A stretch of DNA of 64,000 bases from Clostridiales bacterium (GTDB taxonomy: Bacteria; Bacillota; Clostridia; Christensenellales; Aristaeellaceae): NCBI GenBank assembly GCA_015056055.1, contig SVHC01000001.1, positions 119,157 to 183,156 on the forward strand, in the 5' to 3' direction. The notes under the pieces were generated by a model. It was not told the DNA's origin, made no database searches, and saw nothing but the letters and a program-made list of their open reading frames with translations. Of the stretch, positions 16,162 through 24,407 are shown in pieces (position 1 is the stretch's first letter; the number at the start of each line of letters is the position of its first letter). Made by a program: the position numbers and the translations under genes.

Positions 16162-18213
16162 TTAGTCTACGATTTCGGAATCCGGCGTGGGCGGTGCGTC
16201 AAAGAATGCGCTTACGTCGGTATTCTTATCCTCTACAAAATGGCTGGAGACGAGGCGAAGGAATACCGGCATGGTGGCGGCATAGTTTGCAACCATGCCC
16301 TCGCAGCCGCGGTCGGTCAGGATTTCGCCGTACAGGTGGATGTATTCCTGCACGAATGCCGAAGCTCTTTCGATTGCGTCGCGGGCTTTTGCAGCCGTTT
16401 CGTCATCGGGCGTTACGGGATTGGCGAAGTCGAAGTATTCATTGATTTCGCGCACGGCGAAGAGCGCGTCAATGTGCAGAACGCTGGCCTGGCAGCGGTT
16501 TGCCATCAGGCGCAGGAAGGCAATGCCCTGCTCGCCTTCTGCGCAGTCCAGAAGGGCTTCGAAAGCATCGCGGAGGGCGGCATATTCGCTTCTGCCGTAA
16601 ACCATGTTGTCGTGCTTCAGACCGTTGCACAGCGGCACGCCATGACCCGGGCGATACCAGCACGGCTCAAAGGGGAAGCCGATATTCATCAGCTCTTCGC
16701 GGGCATAGGAATCAAGCTTGGCAAGGCGGTCGCAGGCGGCAACGAATGCATCTGCATCTGCAATGCCGGTTTTTGCGGCAAAGGCGCGGTAGAATGCCTC
16801 GGTTGTCGTGGGGCGGATGGCGGATTCGGCGAAAAGGTCGATGGCAAGGGCATTTTCAGCGGTACGCCAGTGGTTTACGCATACGCCGTAAATGCTGTCT
16901 GCATCCGGCATGTTCGTCAGCTTTGCAAGACCGTCGGTGGACATCTGCAGCATGAACATGTTGCCGTCGAATTCTGCCCAGGAATACAGCATGAAGCGCT
17001 GCCAATCCGCATCGGTCAGATGCAGCTTTTCGATGTTGTCGGCTGCGACCTGTGCGCCGTGCGCGGGCAGCATGCTGAAGGTGATATCGGCGGGAATCAG
17101 CTTGCGCATCATGGGAAGCAGGATTCTCAGGCTCTTTACGCAGGGAATGTACATGCCCACGCACAGTTTCGGCTGATTGTGTTCGGGCAGCCAGTTTTCG
17201 CGGCAGGAGAGAGCCGTGACCATGCGCTTTAGGCACATAGAACCGCCGTACAGGCAGTAGGGTACTTCGTCGTCCAGTCCTTCCAGCGTTCCGTCGGCAG
17301 AGAGGATTTTATCGCCCAGCAGATCGGCATAGAAGCGCGGAGCTTCGGCAACAGGAGTCTGGGGCGGAACGAAATTGCCGCCGCATTCGTAGGAGATGAG
17401 TTCCAGAATATCGATTGCGGGGTAAAGACGGCATACGTCCTTGAGCATGTTGGTGAGCATTTCTTCGCCGTCAACATCCGGCTCAACGGAAAGCGTGACG
17501 GTCATGCAGGCTTCCTTCGCGGTCTTGATGACCTCGTTCAGCCAGTAGATGGCATATTCGGCGCGGGCGGCGGGTTCGTTGTAGATCGCCTCAACTTCCG
17601 GAATGCAGAAGATCTTCCGGTTGCGGATGCGGGACATGGTCAGTTCGTCCTCCACAGGGACTTCGTGGCAGTGACCGTAGAAGAAGTGACCGGCGCACTT
17701 TTCGGGATCGGAAGGATCCACCGAGTGCCACTGGCCGGGATAGCTGTGGAAAGTGATGGCGTTAAAACGCATGCGTGCCAGCGCGCGGATGTATTCCTGT
17801 GCCTCTTTAAGAGGATAGGAGGAAATATCCATGGTGAAATTGATGTGCTGGCGGATACCACGCAGGCGCACTTTGGGCTGCACATCGGCATTCAGCGTCA
17901 TGAATGCATCCATGCTGAATTTGCCCGGCAGACTGAAGCCGTGGGCTTCAAACAGGATGCCGGCATGGGCGAGCGCTTCGTATACAGCGCAGAGTACGGA
18001 AGATGCGTTGCCGCCGGTGAAAACCTGCGTTTTTCCGTCGCCATGGACGCTGTACCAGTGCGGCTGCATGGCGTCATCCACGCGCAGCTGCAGAAGGAGA
18101 TCTTCGCCGCAGCAGGCAAATTTTGCATTGGTATAGCGTGCAAGGAAGGTTTTCAGTTCGGTAACGGCATAGTCCAGACCGGGAGTGAGCATTTCAATAC
18201 GAATTTTGGCCAT
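16162..18213 (-). CDS. Putative TIM-barrel glycosidase with GH20/GH67-type N-terminal domain
   Basis: A 683-residue cytoplasmic protein of uncertain family. The first 110 residues resemble the small alpha/beta domain that precedes the barrel in GH20, GH67 and GH115 enzymes (FTGGNASSVLCAVYEALAHAGI). The next 350 or so look like a TIM barrel: RLRGIRQHINF, RMRFNAITFHSYPGQW, LSVEPDVDGEEM, LELISYECGG. The last third is helical. No signal peptide is present, so it would act on imported sugars. Acid residues in SVEPD and SYECGG are candidate catalysts, not proven. The start at 18213 follows GGAGGG; the in-frame ATG 39 bases upstream has no ribosome site. It lies 90 bases downstream of argH on the same strand, with a hairpin between. 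I do not recognise its exact family or substrate. Confidence 0.6.
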   Translation of the reverse strand: MAKIRIEMLTPGLDYAVTELKTFLARYTNAKFACCGEDLLLQLRVDDAMQPHWYSVHGDGKTQVFTGGNASSVLCAVYEALAHAGILFEAHGFSLPGKFSMDAFMTLNADVQPKVRLRGIRQHINFTMDISSYPLKEAQEYIRALARMRFNAITFHSYPGQWHSVDPSDPEKCAGHFFYGHCHEVPVEDELTMSRIRNRKIFCIPEVEAIYNEPAARAEYAIYWLNEVIKTAKEACMTVTLSVEPDVDGEEMLTNMLKDVCRLYPAIDILELISYECGGNFVPPQTPVAEAPRFYADLLGDKILSADGTLEGLDDEVPYCLYGGSMCLKRMVTALSCRENWLPEHNQPKLCVGMYIPCVKSLRILLPMMRKLIPADITFSMLPAHGAQVAADNIEKLHLTDADWQRFMLYSWAEFDGNMFMLQMSTDGLAKLTNMPDADSIYGVCVNHWRTAENALAIDLFAESAIRPTTTEAFYRAFAAKTGIADADAFVAACDRLAKLDSYAREELMNIGFPFEPCWYRPGHGVPLCNGLKHDNMVYGRSEYAALRDAFEALLDCAEGEQGIAFLRLMANRCQASVLHIDALFAVREINEYFDFANPVTPDDETAAKARDAIERASAFVQEYIHLYGEILTDRGCEGMVANYAATMPVFLRLVSSHFVEDKNTDVSAFFDAPPTPDSEIVD

Positions 18214-18260
18214 GGTGATCCCTCCGATTGTTTGTGCTGGTTTTGGATGCATAGCGAAAC

Positions 18261-18289
18261 GCTGCTGCAGATTTGGGTTCTGCAGCAGC
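18261..18289 (-). terminator. Hairpin between argH and the glycosidase-like gene
   Basis: A perfect 11-bp stem (GCTGCTGCAGA with TCTGCAGCAGC). On the minus strand only GTTTC follows, so it would be a weak or partial terminator. Confidence 0.5.
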
Positions 18290-18302
18290 GCGAAAAAACA
18301 AA

Positions 18303-19679
18303 TTACAGGCGTGCAAGATGCTCCTCGGCGTTGGCGATGGCAGCCTTTACGGCTTCCGGTGCGGGACCGCCGGGGATGTTGCGCTCCTTGACGCAGGTGA
18401 GGATGGAGATGGCTTCGTAAACGTCCTCAGCGAACAGGGGAGAGAACTCCTTCAGCTCGGCAAGGGTGAGGTCCAGAAGCGCCTTGTTCTCCTTGATGCA
18501 GTGCAGTACGAGCTTGCCTACGACTTCGTGAGCCTCGCGGAAGGGCAGACCCTTCTTTACGAGATAGTCGGCTGCGTCGGTGGCGTTGGTGAAGCCGCCC
18601 TCTGCGCTGCGGGCCATCTTCTCTGCACGGAAACGCGCGGTCTTCATCATGCCGGTGAAGGTGGTAAGACACTTCATCCAGTTGTCATGCGCGTCGAAGA
18701 AGGCTTCCTTGTCCTCCTGCATATCCTTGTTGTATGCAAGCGGCAGGCCCTTCATTGCGGTGAGCAGAGCCATCAGGTCGCCGTAAACGCGGCCGGTCTT
18801 GCCGCGGATCAGCTCGGCAACGTCCGGGTTCTTTTTCTGCGGCATGATGGAGGAGCCGGTGGAGAAACCGTCATCCAGCTCGATGAACTGGAATTCCGCG
18901 CTTGCCCACAGGATGACTTCCTCGCAGAAGCGGGAAAGATGCATCATGGAGATGGAAGCGGCGGAGAGATATTCCAGCAGGAAATCGCGGTCGGCAACGC
19001 CGTCCAGCGAATTGTTGGTGATTTTGGCAAAGCCAAGCAGTTCACGCACGCGATCGCGGTTGAGCGGATAGGTGGTGCCTGCCAGTGCGCCGCTGCCAAG
19101 GGGCATGGAGTCCGCACGCTCATAAGCGCCGTTCAGACGCTCGATATCGCGCAGAAGCATCTCGATCCACGCCATCATGTGGTGTGCAAGCGTAATGGGC
19201 TGCGCCTTCTGCAGGTGCGTATAGCCGGGCATTACGGTTACGAGATTGTCCTTTGCGATGGAAAGGAGCGCATCGATCAGGGCACGCAGATTGTTCTTCG
19301 CGTCCTCGATGGCGGTTTTGGCATAGATGCGAACGTCCAGAGCAACCTGATCGTTGCGGCTTCTGCCGGTATGCAGGCGCTTGCCAGCCTCGCCGATGCG
19401 CTCGGTGAGGATGGTTTCCATATTCATGTGAATGTCTTCGGCATCTACCGAGAAGGTGAGCTTGCCGGCGCGCGCTTCTTCGAGCATAAGGGCGAGGGCC
19501 GACGTGATCTGATCCGCGTCGGCCTTCGGAATAATATTCTGTTCGCCCAGCATCGTGGCGTGCGCTATAGAGCCGAGGATATCCTGCTCGGCGAGCCGCT
19601 GATCGAAGGAGATAGAAGAATGAAAATCATCTACCGAGTGATCGGTGGCTTTTTCAAAGCGTCCGCCCCAGAGCTTCAT
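18303..19679 (-). CDS. argH: Argininosuccinate lyase
   Basis: A 458-residue fumarase-superfamily enzyme that splits argininosuccinate into arginine and fumarate, the last step of arginine synthesis. It opens with [10 protein letters not shown], the standard argH start, and carries [11 protein letters not shown] near residue 105, TYPLNRDRV, and the catalytic loop [12 protein letters not shown] near residue 280. Its start codon overlaps the argG stop (ATGA), so the two are one coupled operon. Length is normal. Confidence 0.95.
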   Translation of the reverse strand: MKLWGGRFEKATDHSVDDFHSSISFDQRLAEQDILGSIAHATMLGEQNIIPKADADQITSALALMLEEARAGKLTFSVDAEDIHMNMETILTERIGEAGKRLHTGRSRNDQVALDVRIYAKTAIEDAKNNLRALIDALLSIAKDNLVTVMPGYTHLQKAQPITLAHHMMAWIEMLLRDIERLNGAYERADSMPLGSGALAGTTYPLNRDRVRELLGFAKITNNSLDGVADRDFLLEYLSAASISMMHLSRFCEEVILWASAEFQFIELDDGFSTGSSIMPQKKNPDVAELIRGKTGRVYGDLMALLTAMKGLPLAYNKDMQEDKEAFFDAHDNWMKCLTTFTGMMKTARFRAEKMARSAEGGFTNATDAADYLVKKGLPFREAHEVVGKLVLHCIKENKALLDLTLAELKEFSPLFAEDVYEAISILTCVKERNIPGGPAPEAVKAAIANAEEHLARL

Positions 19680-20887
19680 TTGGCGTTCTTCTCCTTCATC
19701 ATGGCGTTGACCTTGAGGGGCAGACCGAACAGGTTGATGAAGCCTGCGCTGTCCTTGTGGTCATACAGTTCCTTGGAATCGCCGAAGGTAGCGATCTCTT
19801 CCATGTAGAGGGTGTAGGGGGACTTGACGCCTGCCGGATATACGCCGCCCTTGTAGAGCTTTACGCGTACGGTACCGGTAACGTTTTCCTGGGTGGAATC
19901 TGCGAATGCGCTCATAGCCTCGCGCAGGGGAGTGTTCCAGCATCCGTCATAAACCAGCTCGGAGAAGCGAACTGCCATCATATCCTTGTAGTGTGCGGTT
20001 GCACGGTCGAGGGTGATGGTTTCGAGGATCTGGTGAGAATCGAACAGGATCTTACCGGCGGGATTCTCGTAAACGCCGCGGGACTTCATGCCGACCAGAC
20101 GGTTTTCAACCAGGTCTGCAACGCCTACGCCGTGCTTTGCGCCCAGCTCGTTGAGCTTTTCGATCAGAGCGATGGGAGCGAGCTTTTCGCCGTTAACGGC
20201 TACCGGAACGCCCTTTTCGTAATCGATTTCAACATACTCGGCCTCGTCGGGAGCTTCTTCGGGATTTTTGCAGATCAGAAGCAGATCCTTCGGCGGCTCG
20301 TTCCACGGATCTTCCAGCTCTGCGCCTTCGTGGCTCAGGTGCCAGAGGTTGCGGTCCATGCTGTAGGGGCGCTTCTTGCTTACCGGAACATCCAGGCCGC
20401 GTGCCATAGCGTAGTCGATGGCTTCTTCACGGCTCTTGATATCCCAGATGCGCCACGGAGCGATGATCTTCATGAACGGAGCGAGGGACTTGATGGTCAG
20501 CTCGAAGCGAACCTGGTCATTGCCCTTACCGGTTGCGCCGTGGCAGATGGAGGTTGCGCCTTCCTTGAGGGCGATCTCAACCAGCTTCTCGGCGATGATG
20601 GGACGTGCAAAGCTCGTGCCCAGGAGGTACTTCTGCTCGTAAACGGCGCCCATCTTCAGGGTCGGCCAGATATAATCGGTGATGAACTGCTCGCGAACGT
20701 CCAGGATGTACAGCTTTTCTGCGCCGGACTTCTTGGCTTTCTCGTGCAAGGGTTCGAGTTCTTCGCCCTGACCTACGTCAACGGCAACTGCGATAACTTC
20801 GCAGTCATAGTTTTCTTTCAGCCACGGGATAATAATGGTCGTATCCAGACCGCCGCTATAAGCGAGAACAACTTTTTCTTTTGCCAT
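19676..20887 (-). CDS. argG: Argininosuccinate synthase
   Basis: A 403-residue enzyme that joins citrulline and aspartate with ATP to make argininosuccinate. The N-type ATP pyrophosphatase loop AYSGGLDTT (9-17) and the conserved [15 protein letters not shown] stretch near residue 115 are intact. It is the first gene of argGH. The promoter (TTGTAT, 17 bases, TATAAT on the minus strand) overlaps an 18-bp palindrome that resembles an ARG box, so repression by ArgR/AhrC with arginine is likely. The ribosome site is TGGAGG. Confidence 0.95.
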   Translation of the reverse strand: MAKEKVVLAYSGGLDTTIIIPWLKENYDCEVIAVAVDVGQGEELEPLHEKAKKSGAEKLYILDVREQFITDYIWPTLKMGAVYEQKYLLGTSFARPIIAEKLVEIALKEGATSICHGATGKGNDQVRFELTIKSLAPFMKIIAPWRIWDIKSREEAIDYAMARGLDVPVSKKRPYSMDRNLWHLSHEGAELEDPWNEPPKDLLLICKNPEEAPDEAEYVEIDYEKGVPVAVNGEKLAPIALIEKLNELGAKHGVGVADLVENRLVGMKSRGVYENPAGKILFDSHQILETITLDRATAHYKDMMAVRFSELVYDGCWNTPLREAMSAFADSTQENVTGTVRVKLYKGGVYPAGVKSPYTLYMEEIATFGDSKELYDHKDSAGFINLFGLPLKVNAMMKEKNAK

Positions 20888-20923
20888 GGTAGTATAGCCT
20901 CCAGTAATTTTGTCTGTAGGTGT

Positions 20924-20952
20924 ATTATACGACTGCTTGTATAAAAATACAA
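20924..20952 (-). promoter_or_regulatory. Promoter of argGH
   Basis: On the minus strand TTGTAT (20952-20947) and TATAAT (20929-20924) are 17 bases apart, 37 bases before the argG start. Confidence 0.8.
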
Positions 20953-20953
20953 G
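20936..20953. promoter_or_regulatory. ARG-box-like operator overlapping the argGH promoter
   Basis: An 18-bp site with perfect 7-bp arms CTTGTAT/ATACAAG around four A/T bases. It has the size and symmetry of ArgR/AhrC boxes (TGAAT-WWWW-ATTCA), with TGTAT in place of TGAAT. It covers the -35 box and half of the spacer, as expected for a repressor. Confidence 0.6.
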
Positions 20954-20975
20954 CCATATTTACCGTTAAATCTTC

Positions 20976-21004
20976 TTGACAAGCAGATGTTTTTCGCATA
21001 TTAT
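20976..21004 (+). promoter_or_regulatory. Sigma-A promoter of ruvCA
   Basis: A perfect TTGACA (20976-20981) and TATTAT (20999-21004) are 17 bases apart, 22 bases before the ruvC start. Confidence 0.8.
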
Positions 21005-21025
21005 GGAAAATGTGGAGGTATGGCT

Positions 21026-21520
21026 ATGATTATTTTGGGAATCGATCCCGGATTTGCAATCATGGGATATGGTGTGATCGAAACCGATGGCGTGCGTCAC
21101 AAGCTGATTCAGTACGGCGCACTGACTACCGAGGCAAAAACGCCCACGCCGGCAAGACTTCTTTCTATATATACCGGAATCCGACAGGTGATTGACATCT
21201 ATAAGCCGGATCAAATTGCGTTTGAAGAACTGTTTTTTTCCAAGAATGTTACCACAGGAATGATGGTCAGCGCGGCACGAGGAGCAGCGCTGGTGGCTGC
21301 CGCGCAGTATACGCAGGAGCTTTATGAGTACACGCCCATGCAGATCAAACAGGCGGTAACGGGCAGCGGTCGTGCGGACAAGCAGCAGGTGCAGGCCATG
21401 GTTCGCGTAATTCTGGGCATGAGGGAGACTCCCAAGCCTGATGATGCGGCGGACGCACTGGCTGCAGCCATCACGCACGCGCACAGCATGAAGGCTGGAG
21501 CACTGTTTAAAATTGTATAA
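21026..21520 (+). CDS. ruvC: Holliday junction resolvase RuvC
   Basis: A 164-residue endonuclease that cuts Holliday junctions during recombinational repair. It has the RNase-H-like fold signature ILGIDPG and the four acidic residues expected of the active site: Asp7, Glu67, Asp140 and Asp143. The second of two close ATGs (21026) is chosen because it is seven bases from GGAGG and gives the standard MIILGIDPG start. ruvA follows 17 bases after the stop, so the two share a transcript. Confidence 0.94.
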   Translation: MIILGIDPGFAIMGYGVIETDGVRHKLIQYGALTTEAKTPTPARLLSIYTGIRQVIDIYKPDQIAFEELFFSKNVTTGMMVSAARGAALVAAAQYTQELYEYTPMQIKQAVTGSGRADKQQVQAMVRVILGMRETPKPDDAADALAAAITHAHSMKAGALFKIV

Positions 21521-21537
21521 TTAGGAGGAAATTATGC

Positions 21538-22134
21538 ATGTTTTCTCATTTTGAAGGTGTGGTTGCGGAGAAGCAGCCGGGCAGTATTGTGGTGGATTGC
21601 GGCGGTGTAGGCTATCTTTTACAGGTAAGTCATACAACTCTTGCGGAGGCACCGGCCGTTGGCGAGCGTATGAAGCTATACGCTATATTATCGGTAAGGG
21701 AAGATGCGATGGAATTGTTCGGCTTCGCATCCAAAGAGGAAAGAACGATGTTTGAACGCCTGCGCGCCGTTTCGGGCGTGGGTCCCAAGATGGCGATGCA
21801 GGTTCTTTCCGCACTGCCGGTGCGCGATCTTTCCATTGCGCTCGCGGCGGGCGATGCCAATGCGCTTACGAAAGTGCCCGGAGTCGGCAAGAAAACCGCG
21901 CAGAGGCTGGTGCTTGAACTGCGCGATAAGGTGGATGAGAGCATGCTTACGGGTTCCGGTATCAAGCCTGCTCAGACCGCAACTCCCGTCGGCAATGCTG
22001 CAAGCGAGGCGATCGAGGCGCTTATGGCGCTGGGATATTCTTCGCAGGATGCCGCACAGATGGTTTCCCGCGTGGCGGATAAGAGCGACCGCGCGGATGA
22101 ACTTGTCAGGTTTGCACTCAGGTCGATGAGTTAG
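21538..22134 (+). CDS. ruvA: Holliday junction DNA helicase subunit RuvA
   Basis: A 198-residue protein that binds four-way junctions and loads the RuvB motor. It shows the N-terminal OB-fold (SIVVDCGGVGYLLQV), two helix-hairpin-helix motifs (AVSGVGPKMAM near 77-87 and KVPGVGKKTAQ near 112-122) and a C-terminal three-helix domain (ASEAIEALMALGYS). Normal length. Two ATGs lie close together (21534, 21538); only the second is in frame, with AGGAGG upstream. In most Firmicutes ruvB follows directly; here a 600-base repeat array follows instead and no ruvB lies in the window. Confidence 0.94.
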   Translation: MFSHFEGVVAEKQPGSIVVDCGGVGYLLQVSHTTLAEAPAVGERMKLYAILSVREDAMELFGFASKEERTMFERLRAVSGVGPKMAMQVLSALPVRDLSIALAAGDANALTKVPGVGKKTAQRLVLELRDKVDESMLTGSGIKPAQTATPVGNAASEAIEALMALGYSSQDAAQMVSRVADKSDRADELVRFALRSMS

Positions 22135-22140
22135 GGGATC

Positions 22141-22200
22141 TCTCCTTCCGTCAGCTTCGGCCTTCGGCCTTGCTGCCACCTTCCTCATCAGAGGAAGGCA
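22141..22200. repeat. Palindromic repeat family P, copy downstream of ruvA
   Basis: Family P has the form CTCCYTC-CGTCA, an internal GC hairpin, CCA, then CTTCCTC-atcag-GAGGAAG. This copy carries the internal GCCTTCGGC hairpin. Similar units occur at 22262, 25778, 34636, 38041, 45988, 52710, 54612 and 59385. Confidence 0.7.
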
Positions 22201-22261
22201 AACCGCAATCTCGGCTTTCCGTTTCTGCACGGGAAAGGTATTCCTGAGATTGTTGCACAGC

Positions 22262-22290
22262 CGGCCTCCATCTGATGAGGGAGGTAGGCA
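22262..22290. repeat. Half-unit of palindromic repeat P
   Basis: Contains GCCTCC-atctgatga-GGGAGG, the terminal hairpin of family P, without the first half. Confidence 0.5.
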
Positions 22291-22295
22291 GGTTA

Positions 22296-22664
22296 CAATG
22301 TGAAGTGCGAGGACAGGACGAAGTCCTCCGCAGCTGCGGAACACCGGGCATGCGAAGCATAGCACGGTGCGTCAAGGGAGCCCGAAGGGTGAAGTGCGAG
22401 GACAGGACGAAGTCCTCCGCAGCACGGAACACTGCGCCGCCGAAGGCGAGGGCAGTGCGAAACTGCGAAATGAATGGAGGGGCGAAGCCCTGGAGGGACG
22501 AGGACAACCCGAAGGGTTCTGTCGACCCGAGGTCGCGAAGCGACTGAAAGAGCGAGGACAATCCAAAGGATTCCGCAGCTCTGGAATACTGGCCCGCTGA
22601 AAGCGAGGTCAGTACGAGGAACCGGAACACTGCGCAAGCGAAGCGAAGGGCAGTGCGGAATTCT
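22296..22664 (+). repeat. Array of five three-hairpin repeats (family R)
   Basis: About 370 bases without a gene between ruvA and the pectate-lyase-like gene. Each complete R unit has hairpin 1 (CGCgaaGCG type), the phrase GAGGACA, hairpin 2 with a 3-base loop, the phrase CCGCAG, then GGAA and hairpin 3 (CACTG to CAGTG, with an inner gaa-loop hairpin). Hairpin 2 is at 22315-22327 and 22404-22416 (arms AGGAC/GTCCT), 22506-22518 (AACCC/GGGTT) and 22560-22572 (AATCC/GGATT). Hairpin 1 is GGGC/GCCC in one unit and GTCGC/GCGAC in another. The fifth unit keeps only hairpin 3. No protein-like frame is convincing. Confidence 0.8.
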
Positions 22665-22687
22665 TAATGAAAAATTACGCCTTCATA

Positions 22688-22696
22688 TGATATAAT
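22688..22696 (+). promoter_or_regulatory. Extended -10 promoter of the pectate-lyase-like gene
   Basis: TGA followed by a perfect TATAAT (22691-22696), 35 bases before the GTG start. No good -35 box. Confidence 0.6.
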
Positions 22697-22731
22697 AGAA
22701 GTGTATAACGATAAAACAAGGAGAGGTCAAA

Positions 22732-24405
22732 GTGACGAAACGCCTGCTTATATGTCTGCTGATTGTAGTAACGGTATTTTCCGGCGTTTTTGCGTCGGCG
22801 GAAACGTGGCGCAGCGAACTGTATCCTACTTACTGGGCATCCGGTTTGCAGGACAGTGTAGGCCGCTTTCTGCACGATTTTTCCTACGCGGGTTATAAAA
22901 CAGGCCTGACGGAACTGCCGGAAACGATCGAAGGCAAATATATCGACGTTACGCAGGAGCCGTACTTTGCCGATAACACGGGCACGCAGGACGCCACGGA
23001 CGCAATCCAGGCTGCTATCGATGCGGTGGGACAGGCAGGCGGCGGAACGGTATATATGCCCGCGGGTACCTATAAGCTTTCTCTGCGGGAAGAGCGCGAG
23101 TGCGCGCTGCTTGTGGGATACAGCAATGTACTCCTGAAGGGCGCGGGCGTGGGCGAAACAAAGCTGTACTGCGATACCTATAAAATGCGCGAGGTGCAGA
23201 TCATTGTCGTAGGGCAGCGCCGCGGCAGCTGGGACACGCCTGCGGACGGCACGGTTTATCCGTTTTCCAAGGATGTGCCTGAAACGCCGGTAAACAAGAT
23301 TTTTCTGCAGTCCGTTTCCGGGCTGAATGTGGGCGACTGGGTAGCCGTCACTTCGGACTGGACGGAAGCGTACATCAAGGAAATGGGCATGCAGAGCATG
23401 TGGGCCGAGTCCGATATTTACGGTCCTCGCATATACCGCAAAATTACGGCGGTTGATACGCAGAATGGCAGCGTAACGCTGGATGCGCCCACGCGCTGCG
23501 CCATGCTCATGCGCGACAATGCACGCCTTTATAAGATCAATCCCTCTGTGTCCGGCAGCGGTCTTGCGGATTTCTCCATCGGAAACCGCGAATATCCCAT
23601 CAAGTCCGCAGCAACAGACCTGGATGCCTATGCCTATCAGACGAAGGGCACCGCAGGCTACAACGTGCATGCGTCGGACGTGATCCGCTTCTCCCTGTGC
23701 GTGGATTCGTGGATGCAGAATGTTTCCACCTATCGTCCGGAGTGCAACGACAGGGATGTGCACATGCTGTCCAACGGTCTTGAGATCATGCACTGCCGCG
23801 GAATCACCGTCAGGAACTGTTCTTTCTCCAATGCGCAGTATCAGGGCGCGGGCGGCAACGGATACGGCTATATCATTTCTGCGGGCGATTGTCTGCTGGA
23901 TACCTGCTCGGCAATTTCCACCCGCCACGGTTTTTCCTTTAAATATGCCTGGTCGAACGGCAATGTTCTGTACAACTGCCTGTCGCGCGGCTCCTGGGGC
24001 GGCAGCGATTTCCACATGATGCTGAGCATGGCAAACCTTGTGGACAATCTGACGCTGGATAAGGATTTCATCGAGGCGGTCGTGCGTCCCTACGGCGGTG
24101 CAGCCGGACGCATCCACGGACATACCACCACGCAGACGGTGTTTTGGAACACGCACGGCGAGAGCTATTTTGACGGCAAGCGCTATATCATCGATTCCCG
24201 TCAGTACGGATGGGGCTATATCATCGGTACCGACGGGAAGGCAGACAAGGTAAACACGCTCCCCACCGCCGAAACGGAAGGCGGCTACGGCAAGGTGGAC
24301 ACTTCGCCCGAGGATCATGTGGAGGGCGTTGGCAAGGGCGATACGCTGGATCCGCAGTCCCTGTATCAGGATCAGCTTCGCCGCAGAAAATTTTCCGGAG
24401 GCTGA
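22732..24405 (+). CDS. Secreted pectate-lyase-superfamily (beta-helix) protein
   Basis: A 557-residue exported protein with a signal peptide (about 1-23) and a Pectate_lyase_3-type right-handed beta-helix. The domain opening DNTGTQDATDAIQAAIDAVGQAGGGTVYMPAGTY-type sequence, near residues 82-115, is diagnostic of this superfamily; later turns include GLEIMHCRGITVRNCSFSNA and SAISTRHGFSFK. It probably cleaves or binds a polysaccharide outside the cell; the family covers pectinases, epimerases and phage tail enzymes, so the substrate is open. The GTG start follows AAGGAGAGG. rarA begins three bases after its stop, so they share a transcript although their roles seem unrelated. Confidence 0.8.
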   Translation: MTKRLLICLLIVVTVFSGVFASAETWRSELYPTYWASGLQDSVGRFLHDFSYAGYKTGLTELPETIEGKYIDVTQEPYFADNTGTQDATDAIQAAIDAVGQAGGGTVYMPAGTYKLSLREERECALLVGYSNVLLKGAGVGETKLYCDTYKMREVQIIVVGQRRGSWDTPADGTVYPFSKDVPETPVNKIFLQSVSGLNVGDWVAVTSDWTEAYIKEMGMQSMWAESDIYGPRIYRKITAVDTQNGSVTLDAPTRCAMLMRDNARLYKINPSVSGSGLADFSIGNREYPIKSAATDLDAYAYQTKGTAGYNVHASDVIRFSLCVDSWMQNVSTYRPECNDRDVHMLSNGLEIMHCRGITVRNCSFSNAQYQGAGGNGYGYIISAGDCLLDTCSAISTRHGFSFKYAWSNGNVLYNCLSRGSWGGSDFHMMLSMANLVDNLTLDKDFIEAVVRPYGGAAGRIHGHTTTQTVFWNTHGESYFDGKRYIIDSRQYGWGYIIGTDGKADKVNTLPTAETEGGYGKVDTSPEDHVEGVGKGDTLDPQSLYQDQLRRRKFSGG

Positions 24406-24407
24406 AA

